From positions 7,866,033 to 7,930,032 of the forward strand of contig JASKMD010000025.1 of assembly GCA_030144725.1 (NCBI GenBank): a stretch of 64,000 bases of DNA, in the 5' to 3' direction. The position numbers were made by a program, and so were the translations under genes. Below, one piece after another: positions 53,860 through 64,000 of this stretch. Every line of letters begins with the position of its first letter. Position 1 is the stretch's first letter. Source of the stretch: Haematococcus lacustris (lineage: Eukaryota > Chlorophyta > Chlorophyceae > Chlamydomonadales > Haematococcaceae). The notes under the pieces were generated by a model, which saw only the letters and a program-made list of their open reading frames with translations, ran no database searches and was not told where the DNA came from.

Positions 53860-54480
53860 GGCCCATAACCCTACCCTGGCAGAGCTGGACGACTGTGGAG
53901 GCTGGTCGGCATCCAAGTCAATGTCATAGACGCAAGGCGCTGCCCTGCACACCTGACCTCGCCCAGCGCCTAGTGGACAACTTCCCAACCCTGACTGCCT
54001 CGGAGCATCATGGCTTCTCTGTGCAGCGGGCGCGGCTTCCAGCAGCCTCAGCAGCCCGGGTCTGGGGCCGTGACCCCGGGCCCATTTCAAGGTGCCAGGG
54101 TCAAGCAGCTAGGCTAGGGTGGTTCCCCCCCCTAGGTAATATTAACAATAGCTATATTAGCCAGCCAACCATATTAGTACTAATATTACCTCCCGATCCT
54201 TGTCGCGCTTTCGTTCGCTTCCTAGCGCGATAGCCGCGCTTGGCGGCGCTGAGACCCTGCGCACCAGGTTGATGATGCGCCGTCGGAGGCCGCCTCCTGG
54301 ACTCATGGGGCCCCAACATGGGTCTTCCAGGTCTCTCAGTGCTCGCTCAATACTGCATCGTTTTCGACAGCGTTTATCACATTGGCAGCCAGAATCTAGT
54401 CCGCGTTAATTTACCACTCTTACGCGCTCCAGCAATGCCTTGGCTTGAAGTTGCAAGCACCATTAGATGCAATGCTTGTC
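53860..54480 (+). pseudogene. decayed F-box/LRR paralogue
   Basis: Translated pieces match the intact F-box/LRR gene in order but in changing frames. LAELDDC corresponds to LAKLDNC; PDLAQRLVDNFPTLTA to PGLAQHLLDSFPSLTA; and, further on, the second-exon region, where CCCCAACATGGGTCTTCCAG and CAATACTGCATCGTTTTCGA match CCCAACATGGGGTTGGTAA and CAATACTGCACCGTTTCTGA. Most of the LRR region is deleted between the two blocks, and the F-box part is absent. Confidence 0.75.
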
Positions 54481-54715
54481 CATTAATGCGGACAGTCACT
54501 CCCAAGATCGTACCCAAACAACACAGTAGCTAGGCATAGCACGAACACATGTCCATGCGAAGGCGGGCTCCATGCTTTGCACAACAGGTCGCATGGTTGG
54601 CTGCGCATGAATCAGCCACGCTATCGTGTCGCAACCGATGCCACGGCAACCGCCCAGCATGTAACGCGCACGCGCCATTGCATGTGTCTTAGCGGCCATC
54701 TGCTCGTGTTGTGCC
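54481..54715. other. intergenic
   Basis: No gene seen; 3' flank of the prohibitin gene. Confidence 0.5.
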
Positions 54716-57700
54716 CTACTTCCCGGTCTTCTTGGGCACGTCCAACTCGTTCTGCGGCGACAAGGGAGCAACCCAAGTCTGTTTAACGCTCAGGCTCTCA
54801 TATGGTGCTCGCCGAAATGGCCAGCTGGCCGGCTGTATCGCCACAATATGCAGTTCCTGCCTGCTATGCTCACCTCGGAGAAGAATCGACCAAACCCAAC
54901 CCCTGTCTGAGCCCATCACCTCGAATGTTGACCCTCCACTGGAAGCTTGCACTTTGACCCTCTATGTGAGGCTGAGACTGATGAACCCAAACCCTGACTC
55001 AAACCAAAAGGTAGGCCTAGTCCAAACCCTTTGGCAAGACCCATGCAGCCCCCTCCCCAACACCCAGCCACCCATGCAGCCCTCCCCATGCGCACCAGTG
55101 TCAGCAGGAGGCTGTCTGAGGGCAGGTACACCCGGTTGGCGCTGGAGGCCACCATGTGGGCAATCTCCCTGGCTGCCTCAATCTTGCGGATGCTGATGAA
55201 GGCCGGGTTCTGCTGCACTGACTCGCCCACCAGCTTGGCAGACTGGGCCTGCAGGCCAGCAACGCCAAGGCACAGGGAGGCACGTGAGCATGGTCAACCC
55301 TTCCTTTCCCCCCCTCCTCCCTCCAATTCCCCCTCCTCCCTCCATCCCCCCCTTGCTACGCTTGACACCAGTGCAGGGGAGCGGGACAGGTACAAGCACA
55401 GGGAGGCCTGTAAGCGAAGTCAGATCAGGGCGATGTCAGCGCAGGGGGGCGGGACAGGTGTGAAGTCACTCCTTCCTCCCCCACACCAGGGCAGGGGGGC
55501 GAAACAGGTGCAACAGGGAGGTGATGCAAGAGCAACCCATTCCTGTTGGCCAGCATAGCAGCACTCCTAGTGTGCCATTGGTGTCAATGATGAGGAGGGT
55601 GGGCGCTGGCAATGCAATAGCTGCTGCAGGGGTATGAATCCTTTGCCCACCTGGCCTCCAACCCCACCCCCCTCCTCACCTCCCCCACACCCTCCCCACT
55701 ACCTGCTCACCACCCCCCATTCCTTCCCACAACCTCCTCACCTTCCCCCATGACTCCCACACATGGGCTGCTTATCCACCCATCTGTCCCTACACTACAC
55801 CCTTCTGCCCTCCATGCCCACCTACCCTAACCCTAACACTCACCCAGGCCCGCACCTCTCCCTGCGCCTTGACAATCCCTCCTCCACCCCCTACCTCCAT
55901 CCTCACCTGCCCCACAACCTCCTCCACCCCCTCACCACCATCCCACCGCCCCATTACCCCACCACAACCTTCTCACCTCTCCCTGCGCCTTGACAATCGC
56001 GCTCTGCTTCTCCTGCAGCGCCTTCTCCACGATGAACTTGGCCCGCTCCGCCTCTTGCTGGGCTACCTGCAGCCCCAGTGGCAGGGCAGCCCTAGGGGCA
56101 GAGACAACCACTGAGATGCAATGGGCAAGGGGCAACAGCAGCTGCAGGCCAAGGACCCCCTGACCTGCCCCTCCCCTCGCCCCTTCCCCCACACCCCTCT
56201 TTGCAGCAGACGACACACAGGCAGCCAAGAACATGAGTAGCATCGCCCTGGCTAAGCACGTACACAGAAGCAGGCAGGGTAGGAGGGCAGAGGCCTGGTG
56301 CCACATTGGTCCCTGTCTGCCAGATACCAATTACTGACAGCCAGATGCCAAACGCCCAATGCCATTGCTCCAGATAACCTGGTGTGTCTACAGAACCTGT
56401 GACCTCTACACATGCTCTGCTGTTCGATGTGTTCCCAACTGTTCAAGGGGCCATCCCTTGGTTCAAAGCCTGGCTATGGTGGCAGCAGACAGTGAGCATC
56501 CTCCTGCTGCTGCATTGCAAGCCTGCTTACGGCACTGCTGCTGCTAGTAACTCCTCCCACCGAGGCTGGTACAGCACTGCCACCATTGCCACCTCCCTCC
56601 CCTACCCTCACTGGCCAAGCTAAGTAGCCATCCCAAGGCAGTCCCAGCCCCTCCACCCCCCTCCCTGTCCACCCTCCTGCTGCTCACCAGGACCCATGGC
56701 CTGCTCCTCCCTTTCGCCCTCGCCCTCGCCCCTTCCCCCTTCCCCTTCCTCCCGCCCCTCCCCCTTGCCCCTTCCCTTTCCTTCCACCCCTCCCCCTCGC
56801 CCCTTCCCCTTCCCCTTCCTCCCGCCCCTTCCCCTCGCCCCTCCCCTCCCTCCCTCACCCCCCGCACCTGCTTAGCCTCCACCGCTGCCTCGTACTGCTT
56901 GCTAAAGGTGAGGTGGGTGATGGACACGTCATCCAGCACCAGGTTGAAGTAGCGCGCCCGCTCTGTGAGGATGCGGCGGATGTCACGGCTCACCACCTGC
57001 AGCCACCACCCGGCAGCAGGCAGGCGAGGACCAGGAATTGGTTGACCCAGCGGACTGACAGCAGGCAGCGGGCAGGCCAGCCCCAGGGAGCTCCTGGGCC
57101 ACTGCACAGACTGCACACCTGCCCTACAGATTACTGCACTAGGCTCACCACCTGCAGCCGCTACCCGGCAGCAATACTGATGATGATGTGATGATGGTTC
57201 GACTTGCTTTGAGGGAGGCGGTGCGCCCTGGAGCAATCCAATATTTCTCCTGCTGCCCACATCTGTCCTAAAACCAGCAAAGAGGCAAAGCTTCTGTCCC
57301 CAACCAACATACTTCATCCTGCTGTCCACATCTGTCCCCAGAGCAGCATAGCTGCTGTCCCTGAAGCAGCTATGTCCCTAAAGTAAGCTCCCCTGCTAGC
57401 CCCAACAGCCAGCAGCAGCCATCACCTGGCAGCTGGCAAGGGTGGCAGGAAAGGACCAAGGCTGAATCAAAGACCTCAACCCAGCAGCAATCACATTAAA
57501 GAAAGCTACCTTGCGGGCCCTAACAACAGTCATGCACTGCATGACCTTCTGCTGCAAGCTCCCGTGCTTTGGGAACACCAGGGGGGCTGTTCGGCACAGC
57601 AGACTGGCAGCAGGCAGCGGGCAGCAGGCAGCCAGCCACGGGTTCAGTTGCCTACGGAACTGACTGCTTTGCTCACAGCTCCCTTAAGGGCAACGCGACA

Positions 57701-59410
57701 CTGGCAGTGGACATCAAGGCGCTCACCTATGATGACCTCGTCACAGCACAGGCCGGCAGAGCAGGCAGGCAGGAGACAGGAGGCAGCGGTCAGGCAAGCC
57801 ACATGGCTCCTGGGCCCCCGCATGGACTGCTTGCCCGCCATGTGGCTCACAGCAGCAGGCTGGCTGAGGGGTGCCTGAGGGGGGCTGAGGGGAGGCTGGC
57901 AGCATGCCGCTGAGAAGCAGGCCAGCAGTAGCAGTAGCAGGGCATCAGCATCATTACATGGCATATGCCTGCCGGCCTTGCTGTGACTGCGCAGTGGCTC
58001 AAGTGGGTCCCAGGCTGTGGGTGAGAGGCCAGCATTGTGCCATGCCCCGTAGCTGGTGATGAGGGCCCTGAGGCCATGGAAAGGGTGGGTGACGTCACAC
58101 CTCACGCATGGTGAGCAGCTGTGACGCGTTGTACTGCGCCACCACGCTCTTCAGCGTCTCCTGCATGGTCACATGCCACATCACAACCGGTTCATCAGCC
58201 TGTCCAGATCAATGACAGCGTGACGGCTTGTGTGATGCAGTGACATGAGTGATTGGGAGTTGACAGGTAAGGTGAGGGTTAGGGTCCAGGCCGCCTCAGC
58301 AGCGGCACCACCAACGGGGCTGCTGTGAGCTCCGCAGCTGACCTGGATGATGGACGGCAGCACCCGCTCCGCGTAATCCGTGCCCAGCGTGCGATAGATC
58401 TCTGTCAGCTTGCTGGGGTTCGGCTTGGTCAGCACACGGATGCCGATGTTCACCTGGGGGTGCATGCAGGACGGGGCAGGAGGGCCTACTTAGACCAGCC
58501 TGCAGTGGGCCTACTGGCCTGCCCTGAAACCAGAACACCCTGCCAGCCATTCTGCGCTGCTACTGCCACTATGGCGCTGCCAGGCTGGTGCACGAGGGAT
58601 GGGCCAGGAGGGCGGGGTGGAGAGGCTGTCATGCTGGCGGTAACACTCCTAGTGTGGGGTAGTCACACTGGGGGGGTGACACCGCCACGCTTGCAAACAG
58701 GCTACGCTGCACGCACCGTCTGCAGATCCTTGCTGCCAGACACACTCTGGATGTTGACTGGCTTGGCTCGCACGTCATAGATGATGGGGCGCTCAAACCA
58801 GGGCACCATAAAGTGTGTGCCCTCCTCATACACCTGAACCACAGCATGGGCATGCAAGCATGGCATGAAAGCATGGCATGCAACGGACCCTATGCTTGCA
58901 CAGTGGATGTTTCCGAGATCTGGGAGGGGATGCTGCACGTATTAGGCTTGCTGACACTCCTCGCTCCTTGCTGCTGGGAGGCATGCAGCTGCACATGCCA
59001 TGGACCCATGCGCTGACATGCTGCCAACCTAGCTTGCATGCCTGCCAGTCTCTGACAGCCCTTGCAGTCAGCAATGTCAGGCAGTAATGCCAGGCACTCC
59101 TGGCCTTGCAGGCCCCGTGCGAGACCCGGAATGCAGATGTTGCAGGCACAGCACAGCCACATTGCGCCAGGACGACGATACGTAGCGAGACAGCCGCCTG
59201 CGGCAAGAGCGTTCAGATCATCGGACGCTCGCGCACCTCGTCCTTGAGCCCAACAAGTCGGTTGAAGACCACAGCGCGGTGGCCGCCCTCCACGTTAAAC
59301 AGGCTATGGTTAAGCGCGTACACCGCTGCGCCTCCAGCCACGACCACCTGCGCTATCCGCCCGAAGCTCAGGATGGCTGATGCCACGCTCTGCGGCGTCA
59401 TGCCCGACAT
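54716..59410 (-). CDS. PHB2: prohibitin-2, 8 exons, about 289 aa
   Basis: Exons (5' to 3'): 59410-59237, 58833-58717, 58453-58343, 58160-58101, 56996-56868, 56066-55977, 55248-55096, 54751-54716. All seven introns are phase 0. The protein shows a short N-terminal hydrophobic anchor ([15 protein letters not shown]), then the PHB/SPFH domain: [87 protein letters not shown]. The coiled coil is [31 protein letters not shown] and FNR point to PHB2 rather than PHB1. Prohibitins form ring complexes with PHB1 in the inner mitochondrial membrane and chaperone respiratory subunits. The C-terminus reads [11 protein letters not shown]. Length matches the family. Two introns contain duplicated exon edges. 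Confidence 0.93.
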
Positions 59411-59983
59411 CCTTGAGGTGGCTGGTCAGACGCGATGCAGTCGCTGGCAGGCCTGGCCTGGCGCTGGATACACAGCGGTGGTCGCTCATGGTAATGCATG
59501 GCACATGTCAGCCATGACACGGCACGTTCGCCAATCCGTGTTGCTGCAATACTGAAACAACAAACAATGTGCCTCCCATGTGGTTATCCAAAGTACCTCC
59601 CTCCGCAGCCCAGCAGGCAACAAGTGCCACGTGAAGGCAGGATCAGGTCTTCTCAATAGGTAACCTGTCTTGCCTGTATGGAGTTACGTCCCCACGCACA
59701 TGGCATGGGAGCTCCTACCTATACTTAGGGAGCGACCGCCAACCTAGAAGTCCGATTTTTCTAGTCTAGAATTTCACGTTTTTCGAGCCCATTTTTCTAG
59801 GTCCCTCTTGCCTAAAATTATAGGTTTTCTAGGAATCCGAGCCACCTAGAATTCTATGGGCGTACTCTACCTACTGCCTGACCCCTGTGCCAGGGATATA
59901 GCATATATATGGCATGACATGCATGCACTGATGGTCAACCCGGCCGTTGGACCCGCCAATCCGTGCCAGGCCTGCGCATTGGG
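59411..59983. other. intergenic; PHB2 promoter side
   Basis: Holds an AT-rich patch (59740-59860) with iterated TTTTTCTAG and CCTAGAAT words. No gene seen. Confidence 0.5.
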
Positions 59984-60605
59984 ATCAAAGAAGAAGAAGA
60001 ATACTCCGGTATTCACCGGCGTGCAAGGGAGGAGCTACCGCATAGGGGGGCGACCTGTTCCCACCATCAAGCCAAAGAAAAGTGACCCACCTACCCTGCC
60101 CCCCCCTCAATAGCTCTCAGTCTGCAGCTTGTCTTTGCAATGGAATGGGCTGTCTCCACCGCGTGTTTTGTTAACTTGTACAGCTTAGTCGTGTTGGTTT
60201 GTGTAACCCCCAGGGCAAGGAGGTGTTGCCGTGTGTGCGCTTCATAGGTAATGCCCCCTATGCCCAATAGGATTGGTTTGATCTCAACTGTGTGGCCTTC
60301 CTTGCGTATGGTCTGGGCTAGGCGGGCGTGTTGGTTGAGTGCCTTGTCTAGTTGGTCCGTCCACCTTGGATCCGAGCAGTACTTCATTCCTACAATGGTT
60401 ACCCGTTTGGTGGCTTTGCCGCATTTCCCCGTTTTCTTTTGAGGCGTCACCGTGAGTATGTCTGGTCTGGTGGTGTTTTTGGTTGCTTCTGTTTTCAGCC
60501 CGAGTGCGCGTAGGGTTGTGTGTAGTGTGTCGTTGGAGAGGTCGAGGTTTTCCTTGGCGCCCTTCTCCCAGCTGCCGGTGTCCGCAAATCGGATGTACCC
60601 GCCCA
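59984..60605 (-). mobile_element. 5'-truncated copy of the LINE (3' end only)
   Basis: On the minus strand it encodes the end of the same endonuclease domain as the 18-31 kb element: RPDILTV, VTIVGMKYCSDPRWTDQLDK, ILLGIGGITYEAHTRQH and SIAKTSCRLRA. It is followed by the same 3' UTR with a hairpin (60006-60019) and an (AAG)n run on the + strand, i.e. a (CTT)n tail. The catalytic E-x-K Glu is Gly here (VGMK against LEIK), so the nuclease would be dead. Homology ends near 60605. No clear target-site duplication was found. It lies between PHB2 and the glycosyltransferase gene. Confidence 0.85.
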
Positions 60606-60858
60606 GGGTGCTTCACTTACCACGGTATCCTCGACACCCCTCTTACAGGTACAGGTCTTACGGCTACGGGCTTGTTGCAGCCCCGCTTTACCTTAACTGC
60701 CTTGCCACACGTGTTTGCCTGGCTGGCTAGCTGTCTGGCTGGATGGCCGACTGGCTGGCCAACTGGCTGCCTCAAGTTGCCCCCCTCACCCTTGTCCCTC
60801 CGCGACCAACGGGGTGGGGTGGGAGGACAGTGTGTGGGAGGCAAGGCCTGGCTGCCCC
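60606..60858. other. 3' flank of glycosyltransferase gene
   Basis: No gene seen; contains TGGCTGGCTAGCTGTCTGGCTGG-type tetranucleotide iterations (60717-60770). Confidence 0.5.
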
Positions 60859-63069
60859 TCATCTATAGCTGTCCGTGTACAGGCGCGTGTACAACTGCTT
60901 CAACTCCTCCCCAGACGCTCCGAGGTACCAGCCAAGGCCTGCAGCAGGCCAGCTAGGGGTGAGGGGGAGGTGGCGTCAGCAGCCCCCAGCCCAGGCAGCT
61001 TAGCCCATGACCCCCCTGGCACAACCTGCTCACACCACCTCATGACGCACCACTCCGCATCCATACCCCCCGGCTGCTGCTGGCCTCCGGCCTGCTGAAA
61101 CCCTAGGCAGCTCACGCACCTATGCGGAAGTGAACAAAGGTGGCCCAGGCGCTGCCCCAAGCCTCAATGCGACGTCCACTGGTGACGGCAGTGTGGCTCA
61201 GCAACTGCTTCACACGCCCAGGACCCTGAGCAGAGCAGAGCAGAGCAGGGCAGGGCACATGCCATACTTTGCAAAGGGGTTGGCGGCGCAAGCAGCAAGT
61301 CTCATCAGCACCCCCCTTCACCCATCACCTTCACCCATTGAGATCCTCCTTGCTGTGAGATCTTCCTTGCTGTGAGCAACAACATCGCTGCAAGTACAGA
61401 TGCTGCTGGTGTGAGACTGCTGCGTGATGGGGGTCAACACTGACCCTGTAGCTGTGCTTGGCCGCAGGGGCCGGGCCTGCCTCATGCAACCGCACACACA
61501 GGTCGCCATCCTCCTGCAGCACAAGGCAGGGCCATGACAGGGCCAGACAACAGACACAGACAGGTCACAAACAGGTGTGCCAGACACACTCTCCTGCAAG
61601 CTACGCTTGTGCTGTCATGCAACACATACTTTGCTCCCTGCTCTCTGCTCTCTGCTCCTTGTGCTGCTCCAGTGAATCATGTTGGGGTTGAGAAGGCCGT
61701 GCAACAGCAGCATGTGCGCAAGCCGCCCTGAGCCGCTGCAAGTCTAGCATGCACAGTCAGCAGACAGGGCAGCACTTGGCTGGGTGTGTGCGTTGGTGAT
61801 GGCACACATGGACGACCCTAAACCAACCAAACAACAACTGCTGGCAGAGCAGGTGGCAGGGGGTTAATGCCTAGCACCCGCTGCCAGGCCGCCGTCTTAC
61901 CATGATGGGCAAGCGCACATCATAGCCCCCCACAGCTTCAAAGTCCTCACGCCGGCAGCTCAGCACCTGGTCCCCTGGCCAGCCAAGGTGCAGCACAGGG
62001 CCCATGCGCTACTCGTCGGATGCGCACAGTTCTTGCCCGGCTGCCCATCCTTCAACCCGCCTGCCTGCCTGTCTGCCTGTCACCTGCCCATGTGCCTGCT
62101 TGCCTATGCACCTGCTCCTCCATCTTGTCGGATTGGATTCCCCACCAAACCCACGGAGTCAGTAGGTCAGCCTGTGACAAGGCTGTGACCCATTCCACCC
62201 TAACACACCCACCCCTGCACCCTACCCAGCCGCACCATACCCCACCACCAACCTCCCACCCCACACCCCACACCCCACTCCACCAGTTCAGCACGCCAGG
62301 CAGCCAGCCTCTCCTTCCCCCTGACCCCGCTTACCAAACAAGAAGCGCGCTCCCTTTGTGAAGGCGACTGGGCGGAGCAGCATGGGGCAGTACCAGGTCT
62401 TCACCAGGTGGTGCCACGTCATCCAGCGCAGCGTGCCGCCATTGCTGCCTGTACACAGGCCACCAACAACTGAAGCTTAGCAGCACTGACATACCAGCAT
62501 GGGAACCGTAACCTCTCTCCTCATTGGGGTTTCCTGGGGGGCCCAAATCACACTTTTGGGTAACCCTGACCCTGACCCTGACCCTGACCCTGACCCTGAC
62601 CCTGACCCTGACCCTGACCCTGACCCTGACCGCATATGACTCTTTTGGGATGTGTTCATGTCCGTTGCTGCCTGCACACAGACCCTTTGCAGCACCCTCT
62701 GGAGCCTTGCAGCACTGAGATGAGGCCAGCAAGCCTCTCTTCTCGGGGCCTTGGGCACTGAGGTGGGAGCAGCATTGGACATGCAACCTCCCTTCCAGAC
62801 GCATCCTAGATGACTGGGCGTCTGGGTGTGCACCCTAACCCTGACCCTAACCCTAACCTGCCAGCAACGCTGAGCTACATGTGGTGCACAAGCTGAGCTG
62901 AATGTCTTAAGCCCCCTCCTCCTCTCAGCACCCCATCCTCCTGCCATGCAGGCCTCACTGGGACACTGCCAGCAGCGCAGCCCCCCCTCGGGCTATGTGA
63001 TGCAAGCATTCCCTGGCACCCTCCCCCCAGCTGGCCAGCTGCCTGTCCCCCCCCCTTGTCTTCATGTCG

Positions 63070-63101
<32 letters not shown>

Positions 63102-63902
63102 CCCGCCCGCCCGCCCGCCCGCCCGCCCGCCCGCCCGCCCGCCCGCCCGCCCGCCCGCCCGCCCGCCCGCCCGCCCGCCCGCCCGCCCGCCGCCCGCCCG
63201 CCCGCCCGCCCGCCCGCCCGCCCGCCCGCCCGCCGTGGGCCTCACCCTGGATGAGGGTGCGGAAGCCCAGCAGCACGGTGGCAGGCCGGGACAGCTCCTG
63301 CCGTACAGCCGTCAGCTGCAACACCAAGGGCACCGGGCCAGCGGGAGGGGCGCAGGGGCTCTCAGGGCAAAGGGGTTCACAGGCGGTCAGGGAAGAGGGG
63401 TCCAGGGGTCCTGAGAGGTGGGCGGAGAAACAGAGAAACAAAGAAACAGAGAAACAGAGAAAAAGAGAAAAAGAGAAAGACAGCGGAGAGCAGATCCTGA
63501 CACCCTGTCTGTGTATTAACCACCACCTCCCTGCCCTCCACACTCCACCCCTCGCCCTGCTGTTCCTGTTGGCAGCCTCCATGCAGTTGGTCAGCAGTGT
63601 GCAGTAAGTCATGCATATACAGTACTCGGCTGTTGATTAATTTGTTTCATTTGTTTTCTTGTTATATTTCATACATCTAATTACTATGTAGTGTCAGCAG
63701 AATGTAGTGTATAGTCCACCATGCCATGTTCACACAGGAACTCACCGCGCCTGAGGGCAGGCAGGTGTCTGCATGCAGGAAGAGCAGCACCTCCCCCTTG
63801 GCCACCGCCGCCCCGGCGTTCATCTGCCTGGCCCTGCCTCTGGCCTCCTGGCCCAGCTGCAGCACCTGGTGCGCCCCGGCTGCTGCTGCCAGCGCCACTG
63901 TC
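60859..63902 (-). CDS. family-2 glycosyltransferase (TIGR04283-like), 3' seven exons, 5' end outside window
   Basis: Exons: 63902-63746, 63315-63246, 62448-62335, 61974-61901, 61513-61445, 61225-61120, 60938-60859. Phases agree and give about 223 residues, so at least one 5' exon with the nucleotide-binding start is missing. Motifs: [50 protein letters not shown] (the HAD metal-binding site), then [42 protein letters not shown], and [20 protein letters not shown] before the stop. This set matches GT2 transferases often placed near radical-SAM/seleno-domain genes in bacteria. The sugar donor and acceptor are unknown. No signal peptide is in the visible part; similarity to bacterial proteins suggests a plastid or transfer origin (inference). 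Confidence 0.85.
62558..62632 (+). repeat. (CCCTGA)n telomere-variant array in glycosyltransferase intron
   Basis: About 12 CCCTGA units, introduced by GGTAACCCTGA. A short related CCCTAACCCTGACCCTAACC lies at 62832-62860 in the same intron. Confidence 0.93.
63066..63236. repeat. (CCTG)n(CCCG)n microsatellite in glycosyltransferase intron
   Basis: Seven CCTG units are followed by about 35 CCCG units with one phase slip (near 63190). It ends about ten bases from the exon at 63246, within the 5' splice-donor side of the intron. Confidence 0.95.
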
Positions 63903-64000
63903 CTGCACCCCATGCCATCAAGATGATGTCGGTGCTGACGCAACGGGCTGCTGTCACAGGCAGCGTCAGGCAGTGGCCGCAGCCAGGCTAGGTGGCGGGT

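Noticed and set aside
57644..58105. Extra prohibitin exon in the large intron ([15 protein letters not shown] on the minus strand)
   Set aside because: The flanking exons already join into an uninterrupted prohibitin alignment in phase 0, so nothing is missing there.
62875..63616. Gly/Arg/Ala- and Pro/Ala/Arg-rich ORFs at 63 kb
   Set aside because: CCCG tetranucleotide intron repeat; the real coding parts are the short exons at 63246-63315 and 62335-62448.

Overview
This is eukaryotic nuclear DNA from a green alga, most likely a chlamydomonadalean of the Haematococcus type. The evidence is GC-rich genes with many short GT-AG introns, a proline-rich surface glycoprotein, a plant/algal F-box-LRR gene, and many interstitial (TTAGGG)n/(CCCTAA)n arrays. 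Human-type TTAGGG telomeres are known in a subset of Chlamydomonadales, Haematococcus among them, whereas Chlamydomonas has TTTTAGGG. The species assignment is inference. Two 500-N assembly gaps (13364-13863 and 33204-33703) break the window.

Region 1-34 kb is repeat and transposon territory. At 0-13.4 kb there are exons of intron-rich, probably transposon-derived genes on the + strand. One may be a KDZ-like transposase with a C-terminal double-stranded beta-helix domain. These are broken up by telomere-like arrays, a 66-bp minisatellite, a 116-132-bp minisatellite and a 12-bp minisatellite, with a two-exon hypothetical gene on the opposite strand (6173-7496). After gap 1 come a secreted Cys-rich ORF, a CCCCA satellite, a foreign-looking fatty-acid-hydroxylase pseudogene, a 2 x 373 bp palindrome carrying twin ORFs, and a chromovirus integrase/chromodomain fragment.

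From 18486 to 31545 lies one large LINE on the - strand with 35-bp identical target-site duplications. Its decayed coding order is RT, thumb, PHD finger, RNase H, CCHC, PD-(D/E)XK nuclease. It has been hit twice: by a head-to-head telomeric block (19574-19806) between RNase H and CCHC, and by a ~6.4-kb fold-back element (23299-29735) inside RT. The fold-back element has inverted arms of tandem ACAGGGTCCTG repeats around a 2.6-kb homopyrimidine tract, and GGCCT flanks it on both sides. A 5'-truncated second copy of the LINE sits at about 59984-60605; the two copies share a 3'-end hairpin with a compensatory base change. Beyond the LINE are an ACCAGTACTGGT palindrome cluster and two CTAGGG variant-telomere arrays.

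Region 34-64 kb holds ordinary cellular genes for which complete, phase-consistent exon models could be drawn: an armadillo/SAM-like protein (12 exons, +), a proline-rich membrane-anchored surface protein (6 exons, -), an F-box/LRR protein (3 exons, +) with a decayed paralogue 2 kb downstream, mitochondrial prohibitin-2 (8 exons, -), and the 3' seven exons of a GT2 glycosyltransferase of the TIGR04283 type (-) that runs off the right edge. A DDE-type transposase-like ORF (46908-48428, -) and a SAP-like gene with 22-residue repeats (52746-53386, +) lie among them. The neighbouring cellular genes show no shared pathway. Exon limits throughout are read by eye from splice consensus and frame and were not tested against transcripts.
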